Below are positions 51,462 to 59,027 of a stretch of DNA of 64,000 nucleotides, in pieces (the stretch's first letter is position 1; each line of letters opens with the position of its first letter). Where the stretch lies: assembly GCA_028277985.1 (NCBI GenBank), contig JANQFG010000116.1, positions 1-64,000 of the forward strand, written 5' to 3'. The position numbers were made by a program, and so were the translations under genes. The DNA comes from a bacterium. GTDB lineage: Bacteria; Desulfobacterota; DSWW01. The notes under the pieces were generated by a model that was not told where the DNA came from, ran no database searches, and saw only the letters and a list, made by a program, of their open reading frames with translations.

Positions 51462-52238
51462 ATGGAACCGGTACTGCTGGAAAAGGACGGGCCGATCGGC
51501 TGGCTGACCCTGAACCGTCCGGACAGACGAAATGCCCTTTCTCTCGATCTGATGGGAAACATGATCGAGAAGCTCGACAAGGTAGCAGAGGACAAGGAGA
51601 TCCGGATCGTCGTGATTCGCGGAAACGGGCCGGGCTTCTGTGCGGGGCACGATTTGAGCGAGATGGCCGGCACGGATCATGAGATCCACCATTTTCGGGA
51701 AATCTTCTCCAGGTGCTCGGAGATGATGCTCCGCCTTCAGAAGTTGCCCCAGCCCGTGATCGCCCAGGTCCATGGAATCGCAACGGCGGCGGGATGTCAG
51801 CTCGTGGCCGCGTGCGACATGGCCATTGCCGAGGCAGGAGCGAGGTTTGCGACCCCCGGGGTGAAGATCGGACTCTTCTGTACGACCCCCATGGTTCCCC
51901 TCGTTCGTGTAGTGGGCAGGCGCCGCGCTATGGAGATGCTCATGAGCGGGCGCTTCGTCCCTGCCGACGAAGCGGAGAGGTTCGGGCTCGTCAACCGGGT
52001 CGTGCCCGCGGAGCAGCTCGCTGCTGAGACCCGGAACTGGGCCATGGAGCTTGCCCAGGCGAGCAGGTTCACGCTGGCCTTCGGCAAACAGGCCTTCTAT
52101 CACCAGGTGGATCTGGATGAGACGGTCGCCTACGGGTATGCAAAGGAGTCGATCGCCCTGAACGCCCTGGCGGACGATGCGCAGGAGGGGATGCACGCCT
52201 TCCTGGAAAAGCGGAAACCGGAGTGGCGGGATCGTTGA
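51462..52238 (+). CDS. ECHDC3-like crotonase-superfamily protein lacking both catalytic glutamates
   Basis: This is a 258-residue protein with the crotonase oxyanion-hole regions (GFCAGHDLSEM at about 58, HGIATAAGCQLVAACDMA at about 104). The segment FATPGVKIGLFCTTPMV and the ending EGMHAFLEKRKPEW are strongly like the ECHDC3 branch. Canonical enoyl-CoA hydratases have two glutamates; here the equivalent positions are Gln113 (GCQL) and Gly133 (TPGV). A normal hydratase reaction is therefore unlikely, and thioester hydrolysis, isomerisation or a binding role is possible. The ATG at 51462 has GGAGG upstream. It is divergent from the radical-SAM gene and 202 bases before the next gene; I saw nothing else in that interval. 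Confidence 0.85.
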   Translation: MEPVLLEKDGPIGWLTLNRPDRRNALSLDLMGNMIEKLDKVAEDKEIRIVVIRGNGPGFCAGHDLSEMAGTDHEIHHFREIFSRCSEMMLRLQKLPQPVIAQVHGIATAAGCQLVAACDMAIAEAGARFATPGVKIGLFCTTPMVPLVRVVGRRRAMEMLMSGRFVPADEAERFGLVNRVVPAEQLAAETRNWAMELAQASRFTLAFGKQAFYHQVDLDETVAYGYAKESIALNALADDAQEGMHAFLEKRKPEWRDR

Positions 52239-52440
52239 AGGCCTGCTTTCGACTGGACAACCCATCTTCGCAGCTCTCCGTTCCCTCGTATGAATCCCGG
52301 CAACGGGAAAAACGCACCGTTTATCAGGCCCGGCGCATCTCACCCATGTCGAGGTCCATGGAAAACCCGCCCGCATTGTGCAAGAAACCTCTTCGCTGGA
52401 GCAGAAGGCTTGGAGGAGATGCGGGCTAAGGAGAGGAACC

Positions 52441-53424
52441 ATGAAAGCTGTCTTGTGTAAATCCTACGGTCCGCCGGAAACCCTCGTGGTGGAAGAAGTG
52501 GCTTCGCCGAAGATTGACGATGAGAGCGTGTTGATCGACGTTCACGCGGCGGGCGTTAATTTCGCCGATACGCTGATCATCCAGAACAAGTATCAGATGA
52601 AGCCGCCCCTTCCCTTTTCCCCCGGATCCGAGGTGGCGGGCGAAGTCCTGGAGGTCGGCTCGAAGGTGGAACACGTGCAGACCGGGGATCGGGTCCTGGC
52701 CATCACGGGCTGGGGAGGATATGCGGAGCAGGCGACGGCACATCGATCCACGGTCTATCCCATTCCCGGCGATATGGATCTGAACAAGGCGGCGAGCATA
52801 CCCACGGTCTACGGGACCTCTTACTATGCATTGAAACAGCGTGCGGGAATGCGTTCAGAGGAAACCCTGCTGGTACTCGGAGCCACCGGAGGTGTCGGTC
52901 TGACCGCCGTGGAGTTGGGCAAGCTCATGGGGGCCCGTGTCATTGCTGCCGGCGGGAGTGATCAGAAATTGAGCATCGCGGCCGAGTACGGGGCCGATCA
53001 CCTGATCAACTACAGGGAGAAGTCGATCAAGGACGAGGTCAGGGCCCTGACGGACGGGCAGGGGGCGGACGTGATCTACGATGCGGTCGGCGGGGATGCC
53101 TTCGATCAGGCGATGAGCTGCATCAACTGGAACGGCCGTCTTCTGGTCGTCGGATTTGCGAGCGGGCGTATTCCCGAGGTGGCAGTTCACCGGGTCATGA
53201 ACAAGAGCTGCCAGATCGTCGGAGTGCTGTGGGGTGCCACACTCATCAAGGAGCCCGAGATCAACCGGAAGAACTTTGAAGAGATGCTCGATTGGTTCGC
53301 GCAGGGGAAGCTCAGGCCCCATGTGTCGAACGTCATTCCCATGGATCGAGCCGCCGAGGCCCTGGGGCTCCTCCTCGAACGCAAATCCGTGGGCAAGGTC
53401 GTCCTCTCCATGCGAGGCGGCTAG
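52441..53424 (+). CDS. quinone-oxidoreductase-like MDR family protein (NADPH-dependent)
   Basis: This 327-residue protein starts MKAVLCKSYGPPETLVVEEV. It has DVHAAGVNFADTLIIQNKY and SPGSEVAGEVLEVG in the N-terminal catalytic domain, which lacks the zinc-binding cysteines. The Rossmann domain has LLVLGATGGVGLTAVELGK and YGADHLINYREKS, and the end MDRAAEALGLLLERKSVGKV is typical. Members reduce quinones or enoyl/alkenal substrates with NADPH. The ribosome binding site GGAG precedes the ATG by seven bases. It is on the same strand as the crotonase-like gene and may act with it on an acyl or enal compound. Confidence 0.88.
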   Translation: MKAVLCKSYGPPETLVVEEVASPKIDDESVLIDVHAAGVNFADTLIIQNKYQMKPPLPFSPGSEVAGEVLEVGSKVEHVQTGDRVLAITGWGGYAEQATAHRSTVYPIPGDMDLNKAASIPTVYGTSYYALKQRAGMRSEETLLVLGATGGVGLTAVELGKLMGARVIAAGGSDQKLSIAAEYGADHLINYREKSIKDEVRALTDGQGADVIYDAVGGDAFDQAMSCINWNGRLLVVGFASGRIPEVAVHRVMNKSCQIVGVLWGATLIKEPEINRKNFEEMLDWFAQGKLRPHVSNVIPMDRAAEALGLLLERKSVGKVVLSMRGG

Positions 53425-53431
53425 CAGGTTC

Positions 53432-54541
53432 TCAGAACAGTGGCGGGCCTTGAATATCCAGACGTGTGAGCCCTGCCGCCTTTGCCGCCCGTAGAACCTC
53501 TGTGTATTCGCTTCTCGTGATTCCGCGAGCGATTTCAGGATAAGAAGCAGCTTTGTACACGGGCCTGTACTGGGACATGATGTTGACGTAGGTGTCCTTC
53601 GGTAGGTTCCCCCCGATCCATTCCATGATATCGTTCGACCCCGCCACCCGGTTCGGCATGACCAGGTGTCGGATCATCAGTCCCCTGTACATGAGCCCGT
53701 CAGAGGCAGGCTTTGCGACGCCCACTTGTCGATGCATTTCCACAAGGGACGCCTTCGTACCCTCGGGATACGTGTCTGCTCCGGAGGAATACTTCGATGC
53801 CGACTCTCCCGTGGCGTACTTGAAGTCGGGTAAATAGATGTCGATCACGCCGTCGAGTGTCTTGAGGATATCCATGCGCTCCCAGCCGCAGGTGTTGTAC
53901 ACGAGGGGTAGCCGAAGGCCCCTGCCCGCAGCTATGTCCACGGCAAGGAGGATGTGCGCAGGGTAGTGGGTCGGTGTTACGAGATTCACGTTGTGGCACC
54001 CCATGCGCTGGAGCCGAAGCATCATTTGGGCCAGGTCCTCGACGCTCCTGGCGCTGCCTCTGCCCTCGTGGTTGATCTCCCAGTTGATGCAGAAGACGCA
54101 CCGCAGGCCACAGTTGCTGAAGAAGATCGTGCCCGATCCGTGTCTCCCCACGAGGGGTGCTTCCTCTCCGAAGTGGGCGTGGTAGGAGTAGATCTCGAGC
54201 TTGGAGGATGCCCTGCAGAATCCTTCCTCCCCCTTTAGTCGATCGACTCCGCACTCCCGGCAACAGAGGTCGCAGCTCTCCATCCTCTTCCACAGAGCCT
54301 CACCGCGGGCCTTCAGTGTTCCACTCTTGTGAAGCTTCAGATAGGCCGGTTCGAACTTCGGATCGATTCCGGCGTTCTGTATGTCGGAGCCGGACTTCGC
54401 GTTCTTCTGATTTCCCGATTGAGAGACTGCTCCCGCCTTTTCTTTGCATCCTGCGAGGAGACAAAGGGACGTGGAGCCGAGCCCCGCGACCGTGAGATAG
54501 AGGCAGGATTCCATGAATTGTCTTCGTGATCTGCTTTGCAT
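53432..54541 (-). CDS. radical SAM protein (PflX/COG1313-like) with Tat/lipoprotein-type signal
   Basis: This is a 369-residue protein. The core matches the PflA-like COG1313 group: a cysteine-rich N-terminal part (SCDLCCRECGVDR, then GFC), and the iron-sulfur motif C144-x3-C148-x2-C151 in SNCGLRCVFCINWEIN. TPTHYPAHILLAV, YNTCGWERMDIL and DIYLPDFKY follow. The first 35 residues are unusual: SRRQFMESCLYLTVAG followed by SLCLLAGC, that is, a twin-arginine-like start and a lipobox with Cys32. Radical-SAM enzymes normally stay in the cytoplasm, where SAM and reductant are available. A linker (residues 33-60) separates the signal from the domain. The ATG at 54541 has a GGGGG element nine bases upstream. 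Confidence 0.82.
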   Translation of the reverse strand: MQSRSRRQFMESCLYLTVAGLGSTSLCLLAGCKEKAGAVSQSGNQKNAKSGSDIQNAGIDPKFEPAYLKLHKSGTLKARGEALWKRMESCDLCCRECGVDRLKGEEGFCRASSKLEIYSYHAHFGEEAPLVGRHGSGTIFFSNCGLRCVFCINWEINHEGRGSARSVEDLAQMMLRLQRMGCHNVNLVTPTHYPAHILLAVDIAAGRGLRLPLVYNTCGWERMDILKTLDGVIDIYLPDFKYATGESASKYSSGADTYPEGTKASLVEMHRQVGVAKPASDGLMYRGLMIRHLVMPNRVAGSNDIMEWIGGNLPKDTYVNIMSQYRPVYKAASYPEIARGITRSEYTEVLRAAKAAGLTRLDIQGPPLF

Positions 54542-54629
54542 TCCTGAGACCCCCTTCTTCCTGTCCGGTTCTGTGCACCGGTTTACTTTAAGCGTAGCAA
54601 ATCCGATCCGGAATGGCGATAAAAAACAA

Positions 54630-54657
54630 GGGGACAGGGGTCAGGGATCAGGAGTCG
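54630..54657. repeat. degenerate 7-bp tandem repeat
   Basis: Four heptamers run in a row: GGGGACA, GGGGTCA, GGGATCA and GGAGTCG. They follow an A-rich stretch in the non-coding interval between the radical-SAM gene and motB. The array resembles, in the opposite orientation, the one at 34404-34431. Confidence 0.5.
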
Positions 54658-54704
54658 GGGGGACGGAGCCCAAGAAAAGCTGGGCCGACAAAGGGATCGC
54701 ACAC

Positions 54705-55490
54705 TTACTGGAAGATGGGATCGAAGACCCAGGCCTCCTGGCCTGTCGCTTCGCCTTCCTTCGCGGAATCCACGCTCTTCTGGAAGGCGATCTCCACCCG
54801 CCGGTTCTGAGCACGATTCACCGCCGAAACGTTCGGCACGCGTGGGTAGGTGTCCGCCATGCCCACGGCCAGGAAACGAGTCGCCTTGATTCCCCCTTCG
54901 GCGAGAAAATGGCGAATCACGGAACCGGCCCTGGCTGCGGAGAGCTCCCAGTTGGACGGGAACTGGGCCGTACGGATGGGCAGATCGTCGGTGTGTCCTG
55001 TGACGATGATCCGGTTGGGCGTCTCTTCGACGACTTTGCGCAGCTCGTTCAGCAGCGGCAGCGCTTCCTCCTTGAGATGTGCGCTCCCGAGGTCGAACAG
55101 GACGTGACCCGGCAAGGTCACCTTTACGCTCATCTCCCCTTCCTCTACCTGTACCTGTGCTTTCCCTCCGGCGCCGGGTGCCATCGCCATCTTGATCGCA
55201 CTCTTGATCTCTTCGGCAAGGTCGTCCGAGAGGAACTTCGGGTCCTTGAATTCGTTGGAGATGATGTTCATGCCCTTCGGCATGTCCCAGACCCTGTGTT
55301 CCCGCTGCACACCAAAGGCCTCCCGGAGGGATCCGGAAAGGACCTTGAACAGCTGACGGTCCGTTTCCGAGAAGCTGAGCATGAGGACGAAGAAGCAGAG
55401 GAGAAGGGACATGAGGTCAGCGAAGGTCGTGATCCAGCCCGGCGCCTCTTCCCCGCCCTTCTTCGTGTCCAGGAGCTTGTCTACAGGCAT
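54705..55490 (-). CDS. motB: flagellar motor stator protein MotB
   Basis: This 261-residue protein has one membrane helix at about 20-40 (TFADLMSLLLCFFVLMLSF) that contains Asp25, the ion-carrying residue of the stator. A plug/linker region follows. The C-terminal OmpA-type peptidoglycan-binding domain runs from about residue 125 (VLFDLGSAHLKEEALPLL, IIVTGHTDDLPIRT, NWELSAARAGSVIRHF and NRAQNRRVEIAF). With MotA it forms the torque-generating stator. The gene starts 25 bases after motA ends. No other flagellar genes are visible. Confidence 0.92.
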   Translation of the reverse strand: MPVDKLLDTKKGGEEAPGWITTFADLMSLLLCFFVLMLSFSETDRQLFKVLSGSLREAFGVQREHRVWDMPKGMNIISNEFKDPKFLSDDLAEEIKSAIKMAMAPGAGGKAQVQVEEGEMSVKVTLPGHVLFDLGSAHLKEEALPLLNELRKVVEETPNRIIVTGHTDDLPIRTAQFPSNWELSAARAGSVIRHFLAEGGIKATRFLAVGMADTYPRVPNVSAVNRAQNRRVEIAFQKSVDSAKEGEATGQEAWVFDPIFQ

Positions 55491-55514
55491 GGGCGCAGGT
55501 TTCCTCCGGGCTTC

Positions 55515-56270
55515 TTACTGCTGGATACTACGAACCTTGGGAGGCAGATAGGTCTGCAGGCATTCCTTGAGTATGCTGGGGGCCTGCCCCTTGATGATGG
55601 AGACCACCCCGTCGATGATGAGCTGGCGGACGAGGACCTCGTGTTTGCTTCTTATCTCCAGCTTGTCGGCAAAGGGCAGAAAGATCAGGTTGGACATGAG
55701 GGCGCCATAGAATGTGGTCAGAAGGGCCACGGCCATGGCAGGACCGATCTGGGAAGGATCGCTCATGGAAGCCATCATCTGGATCAGCCCGATGAGCGTC
55801 CCGATCATACCGAATGCGGGCGCGGAACCTCCCAGGCTCTTGAAAATGTCTGCACCCGTATCGTGACGTTCCTGCAGGATCTTGGTGTCATTCATGAGGC
55901 TGGCTTCGATGAACTCGGGTTCCACATTCGCGACGAGATAGGAAATTGCCTGTTGGAGAAATGGTTGGTCCGTTTCGTAGCTCTCCAGGGCCAGGGTGCC
56001 GTCTCTGCGGTTGATGGTTGCCACTTCCGCGATCTCATCGATGAGCGCTTCCAGGTCCGTGGTCTTCTCCAGGAAGGCCTTGGTCAGTACCTTCATCGTG
56101 AGGAGAACCGTCTTCATGGGGAATTTGACGAAAAGGGCGGAAAAAGAGCCCCCCACAACGATCAGAAGCCCGGGGACGTTGACGAACAGGCCGGCCGATC
56201 CACCCATCAGAATGGCGCCTATGACCAGACCCGACCCTAGGAGGACCCCGATCAGCGTAGCAATATCCAT
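55515..56270 (-). CDS. motA: flagellar motor stator protein MotA
   Basis: This 251-residue protein has four membrane helices (about 5-25, 29-50, 150-175 and 180-205). It carries VPGLLIVVGGSFSALFVKFP and FGMIGTLIGLIQMMASM with the conserved glycine/proline region, and FYGALMSNLIFLPFADKLE. The cytoplasmic loop at 70-145 is charged as in other MotA proteins. The ATG at 56270 is used; a GTG two codons earlier is possible, and the AGGTGG just before it is close. The order motA-motB is standard. A sigma-28-like promoter is suggested upstream at 56328-56355. Confidence 0.92.
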   Translation of the reverse strand: MDIATLIGVLLGSGLVIGAILMGGSAGLFVNVPGLLIVVGGSFSALFVKFPMKTVLLTMKVLTKAFLEKTTDLEALIDEIAEVATINRRDGTLALESYETDQPFLQQAISYLVANVEPEFIEASLMNDTKILQERHDTGADIFKSLGGSAPAFGMIGTLIGLIQMMASMSDPSQIGPAMAVALLTTFYGALMSNLIFLPFADKLEIRSKHEVLVRQLIIDGVVSIIKGQAPSILKECLQTYLPPKVRSIQQ

Positions 56271-56327
56271 AACCACCTACCGTTTCCAGGGAGTCGTTGG
56301 GTTCAAGTGAAAAACCGCTATGATATT

Positions 56328-56355
56328 CTTTCGGTCAAGTCTGACAATATCTTTA
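56328..56355 (-). promoter_or_regulatory. possible flagellar sigma-28-type promoter before motAB
   Basis: On the minus strand TAAAG (from 56355) is followed by CCGA (in ACCGAAAG), with about one base more spacing than the consensus TAAA-N15-GCCGATAA. It lies about 60-85 bases before motA. The match is partial, but its position upstream of a stator operon supports it. Confidence 0.35.
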
Positions 56356-56458
56356 AATCGGTTCGGCGAACCCATCCTTCCAGAGGGAGGGGCCGAACCG
56401 GAGTCTTCTCTCTAAGCATTTGAAAAAATTACAAAAAGCGGGAAGAGGGCGCCCCATC

Positions 56459-56487
56459 TTTCGATGCGCACTCATATGGAGTATAAT
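56459..56487 (+). promoter_or_regulatory. promoter of the transglutaminase-like gene
   Basis: A perfect TATAAT at 56482-56487 with a poor -35 (TTTCGA at 56459-56464, 17-base spacer). Transcription would start near 56494, about 40 bases before the GTG start at 56534. Confidence 0.4.
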
Positions 56488-56533
56488 CCGGGTTCGGAAG
56501 GCGGAACGACTCATGCAAAGAGGAGGCATTTTG

Positions 56534-57229
56534 GTGAAGGTGGATGATAAGTACCTGGAGGCCACCCCTATCCTCGACAGCGATCATCCGGTGGTGGTTC
56601 GCTTCGCGTCGGAGGCGGTCGGAGACTGTATCGACCCGACGGATAAGGCGGTGAAGTTGTACTATGCGGTTCGTGACGGGATCGTTTACGATCCATACTA
56701 TCCCTTCTACCTGCCGGAACACTACCGGGCAAGCAACGTGCTGGACATGGGGCGCGGCTACTGCGTGTGCAAGGCTGCCCTTCTGTGCACCCTCGGAAGG
56801 GCGGTCGGGATCCCTTCGAGGATAGGCTTCGCCACCGTGAGGAGTCATCTGGCCACGTCGAACCTGCTCGAATTCCTCGGCTCGGACCTGTTCGTGTATC
56901 ATGGCTATACCCAGTTCTTCCTGGAGGGGAAATGGGTCATCTCGACGCCCGCGTTCAACAAGGAGCTGTGCCACCGCCACAATGTGGCTCCCCTCGAGTT
57001 TGACGGACGGGAGGATTCCCTTTTCCAGCAGTATGACAGGGAGAACAAGCGGTACATGGAGTACCTGACCTATCACGGAACCTTTTCAGACATTCCTCTG
57101 GACCGGATTCTGGACGCCTGGTACGAGACGTATGGAAGGGAGAGGGTCCAGTCCTGGATCGATGCCTTCGAGAAGGCCGGAGGGCGGCCGCTGTCAGATT
57201 TCTACAAGGAGAAAATCGCAAAGCCCTAG
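56534..57229 (+). CDS. transglutaminase-like domain protein
   Basis: This 231-residue protein is of the Transglut_core type. The catalytic cysteine lies in GRGYCVCKAALLCTLGRAVG, in the position expected for the family. The histidine is in VYHGYTQFFLEGKWV and is followed by ISTPAFNKEL. The aspartate usual in this last segment is replaced by Ser-Thr-Pro, a pattern I believe is common in this subgroup, so activity cannot be assured. The GTG at 56534 was chosen because AGGAGG lies seven bases upstream; an ATG at 56513 lacks one. A second Cys in the motif (C-V-C) is notable. The gene is transcribed away from motAB and is followed by two inverted repeats. Confidence 0.75.
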   Translation: MKVDDKYLEATPILDSDHPVVVRFASEAVGDCIDPTDKAVKLYYAVRDGIVYDPYYPFYLPEHYRASNVLDMGRGYCVCKAALLCTLGRAVGIPSRIGFATVRSHLATSNLLEFLGSDLFVYHGYTQFFLEGKWVISTPAFNKELCHRHNVAPLEFDGREDSLFQQYDRENKRYMEYLTYHGTFSDIPLDRILDAWYETYGRERVQSWIDAFEKAGGRPLSDFYKEKIAKP

Positions 57230-57289
57230 CAGGCGGTTGAACGCCCTATCGCTCGTTGAGGCACCAAGGGTTTTTCAACAGGCTGCTAG
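57226..57289. repeat. imperfect inverted repeat after the transglutaminase-like gene
   Basis: CTAGCAGGCGGTTGAACGCC at 57226-57245 is related, in inverted orientation, to the sequence ending CAACAGGCTGCTAG at 57268-57289, with a loop of about 22 bases. The stop codon of the preceding gene lies inside the left arm. The ends CTAGCAG resemble the edges of short mobile or REP-like elements; a terminator role is also possible because the right arm contains TTTTT. Confidence 0.5.
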
Positions 57290-57322
57290 ACCCTATGGAG
57301 CCGGTCGGTCCATAGGGTCTAG
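57286..57322. repeat. perfect 14-bp inverted repeat upstream of the metal-dependent hydrolase gene
   Basis: CTAGACCCTATGGA (57286-57299) and TCCATAGGGTCTAG (57309-57322) are exact inverted copies around a 9-base centre. It ends 30 bases before the ATG at 57353, inside the probable leader. Such long perfect symmetry fits an operator or a strong mRNA hairpin. It shares its CTAG with the neighbouring imperfect repeat. Confidence 0.55.
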
Positions 57323-57352
57323 AAATGGCTCAAGAGAAGGGGGGATTCGAAG

Positions 57353-58264
57353 ATGATCGTGGATGCGCACTGCCACATCTGGCCGGAGGGTATGCCCGAA
57401 GGCAGCCTACTGAAGCTGATGGACAACACCGCCGAATTCGCCGGATTCAAGAACAAGGAGAACTTCTTCAAGGCATCCATCGAGCGGCTCATTGCCGAGA
57501 AGGATGCGGCCGGGATCGACAAGACCCTGCTCGTATCCGTGGACTTCGAGTTGGCCTGGCCCTCGGCAACGCACTCGGCCAGGGACCTGAACGACTTGAT
57601 CGGGGATGCCTACAAGCAGTACCCGGACAGAATCATCCCGTATGCGGGAATCGACCCCCGGAGGGGTGTCGGGGCGATTGCAGAGCTGAAGCGGTGCGTG
57701 GAGGAGCTTGGGTGCCGGGGCATGAAGCTGTGGCCCCTCTCGGGATTCACCCCGGACGATATCGAATACTATCCCCTGTATGAAGAAGCGGCTCGTCTCG
57801 GAATCAACATCATCGTTCATACAGGGATGGGTCCCCCGGACTCCTACCTGCGGTATTGCAGGCCCGTCTATGTTGACAAGCTTGCCGTGGACTTCCGAGA
57901 GATCGTATTCATCATGGCCCATTTCGGCGCGCCGTGGGCGGACGAGGCCCTGGCCGTGGCGGGCAAGAATCGGAATGTCTACTCGGACATCTCGGCCTGG
58001 CAGCACACCCATGCCGTCTTCCCGATGGGGCTCTACCAGACGATTTCGATGGCAAAGCTCATGCACGGCAGCGTTCAGAAGGTGCTGTTCGGCACCGATT
58101 TCCCCTGTTTCGCCGAGCTCTACTCGCAGAAGGCGTGGGTGCAGTGCATCCGGGACCTGGAATACCCGGCTCCGCTGCAGATCATGGGACTGCCGGAGAT
58201 CACGGACCAGGACAAGGAGATGATACTGGGCGGGAACGCGGCCGCAGCTCTGCAACTGGACTAG
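57353..58264 (+). CDS. amidohydrolase_2-type metal-dependent hydrolase
   Basis: This 303-residue TIM-barrel protein has the metal-binding HxH at His6 and His8 (IVDAHCHIWP), Lys125 in RGMKLWPLSGF, His156 in IIVHTGMGPPD, His190 in MAHFGAPW and Asp249 in LFGTDFP. This is the ACMSD / 2-pyrone-4,6-dicarboxylate hydrolase type; members act in decarboxylation or hydrolysis of ring-cleavage products and similar acids. The start follows a probable GGGGGG/GGGG element. The genes downstream encode a glutathione transferase and a haloalkane dehalogenase, so a place in a degradation pathway is plausible. The exact substrate is not visible. Confidence 0.84.
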   Translation: MIVDAHCHIWPEGMPEGSLLKLMDNTAEFAGFKNKENFFKASIERLIAEKDAAGIDKTLLVSVDFELAWPSATHSARDLNDLIGDAYKQYPDRIIPYAGIDPRRGVGAIAELKRCVEELGCRGMKLWPLSGFTPDDIEYYPLYEEAARLGINIIVHTGMGPPDSYLRYCRPVYVDKLAVDFREIVFIMAHFGAPWADEALAVAGKNRNVYSDISAWQHTHAVFPMGLYQTISMAKLMHGSVQKVLFGTDFPCFAELYSQKAWVQCIRDLEYPAPLQIMGLPEITDQDKEMILGGNAAAALQLD

Positions 58265-58341
58265 GAGCGGAGAGAAGTCGCACCGATCGCAGAGCCTCGA
58301 TCATCTAAGCCTTTGAGCTAGCCCAGACAAAGGAGGCGGTG

Positions 58342-58947
58342 ATGAGGATCTATGATTTCTATTTCGCGCCCAATCCCCGGAAGCTCCGCGTCTATCTTGC
58401 GGAGAAGGGCCTGTCCATACCCATCGTGCAAGTCGACTTGACCAAGGGCGAGACCCGGACCCCCGAATTCCTGACGAAGAATCCCATGGGGTCGCTCCCG
58501 GTCCTGGAGCTGGATGACGGTTCCTGCCTGACCGAATCGCTCGCCATCATCGAATACTTCGAGGAGCTGCACCCGGAGCCGCCCATGATAGGGACCGACC
58601 CCATGGAGCGGGCCCGGGTCCGGGAGCTGGAGCGGCTGGCGGAGATGAGCGTCTTCAACCGGATCGCCCGGGTCTTCTTCAACACGAGCCCGGTGTTCGC
58701 AGGCTCTCAGCAGATTCCCGAAGCTGCAGAGCAGGCACTTGCAGGTCTTCCGAATGCCCTTCGCATCCTGGACGAAAGGGTAGGTGATCATACCTTTGTA
58801 GCCGGGGAGCGGCCCACAATCGCCGACTGCACCCTGTATGCAGCCTTCGAACATGCAAAGCTGGCCAATGTTGAGCTGGATCCGTCCTGCGGCAACCTGA
58901 TGAGATGGTATGAGAATTTTCAGACACGCCCGAGCTCAAAGGCCTGA
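58342..58947 (+). CDS. glutathione S-transferase family protein
   Basis: This 201-residue protein has a thioredoxin-fold N-terminal part (MRIYDFYFAPNPRKLRVYLA), NPMGSLPVLELDDG with the cis-proline, and LTESLAIIEYFEELHP. An all-helical C-terminal domain follows, with RPTIADCTLYAAFEHAKL. The length and order are typical. It would join glutathione or a similar thiol to electrophiles or use it in dehalogenation. AGGAGG lies five bases before the ATG at 58342. A haloalkane dehalogenase gene follows 80 bases later. Glutathione use by the host is not shown here. Confidence 0.9.
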   Translation: MRIYDFYFAPNPRKLRVYLAEKGLSIPIVQVDLTKGETRTPEFLTKNPMGSLPVLELDDGSCLTESLAIIEYFEELHPEPPMIGTDPMERARVRELERLAEMSVFNRIARVFFNTSPVFAGSQQIPEAAEQALAGLPNALRILDERVGDHTFVAGERPTIADCTLYAAFEHAKLANVELDPSCGNLMRWYENFQTRPSSKA

Positions 58948-59027
58948 ATACCGATCGAACGAGGTACAACGAACCACCGAATGAACCGTCCCGGACGCAG
59001 CGAGAACACTGACTTGGAGGTGACAAC

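Noticed and set aside
51324-52442. Very long upstream extension of the radical-SAM gene at 49947-51323
   Set aside because: It runs antisense to the ECHDC3-like gene; the family N-terminus starts at 51323.
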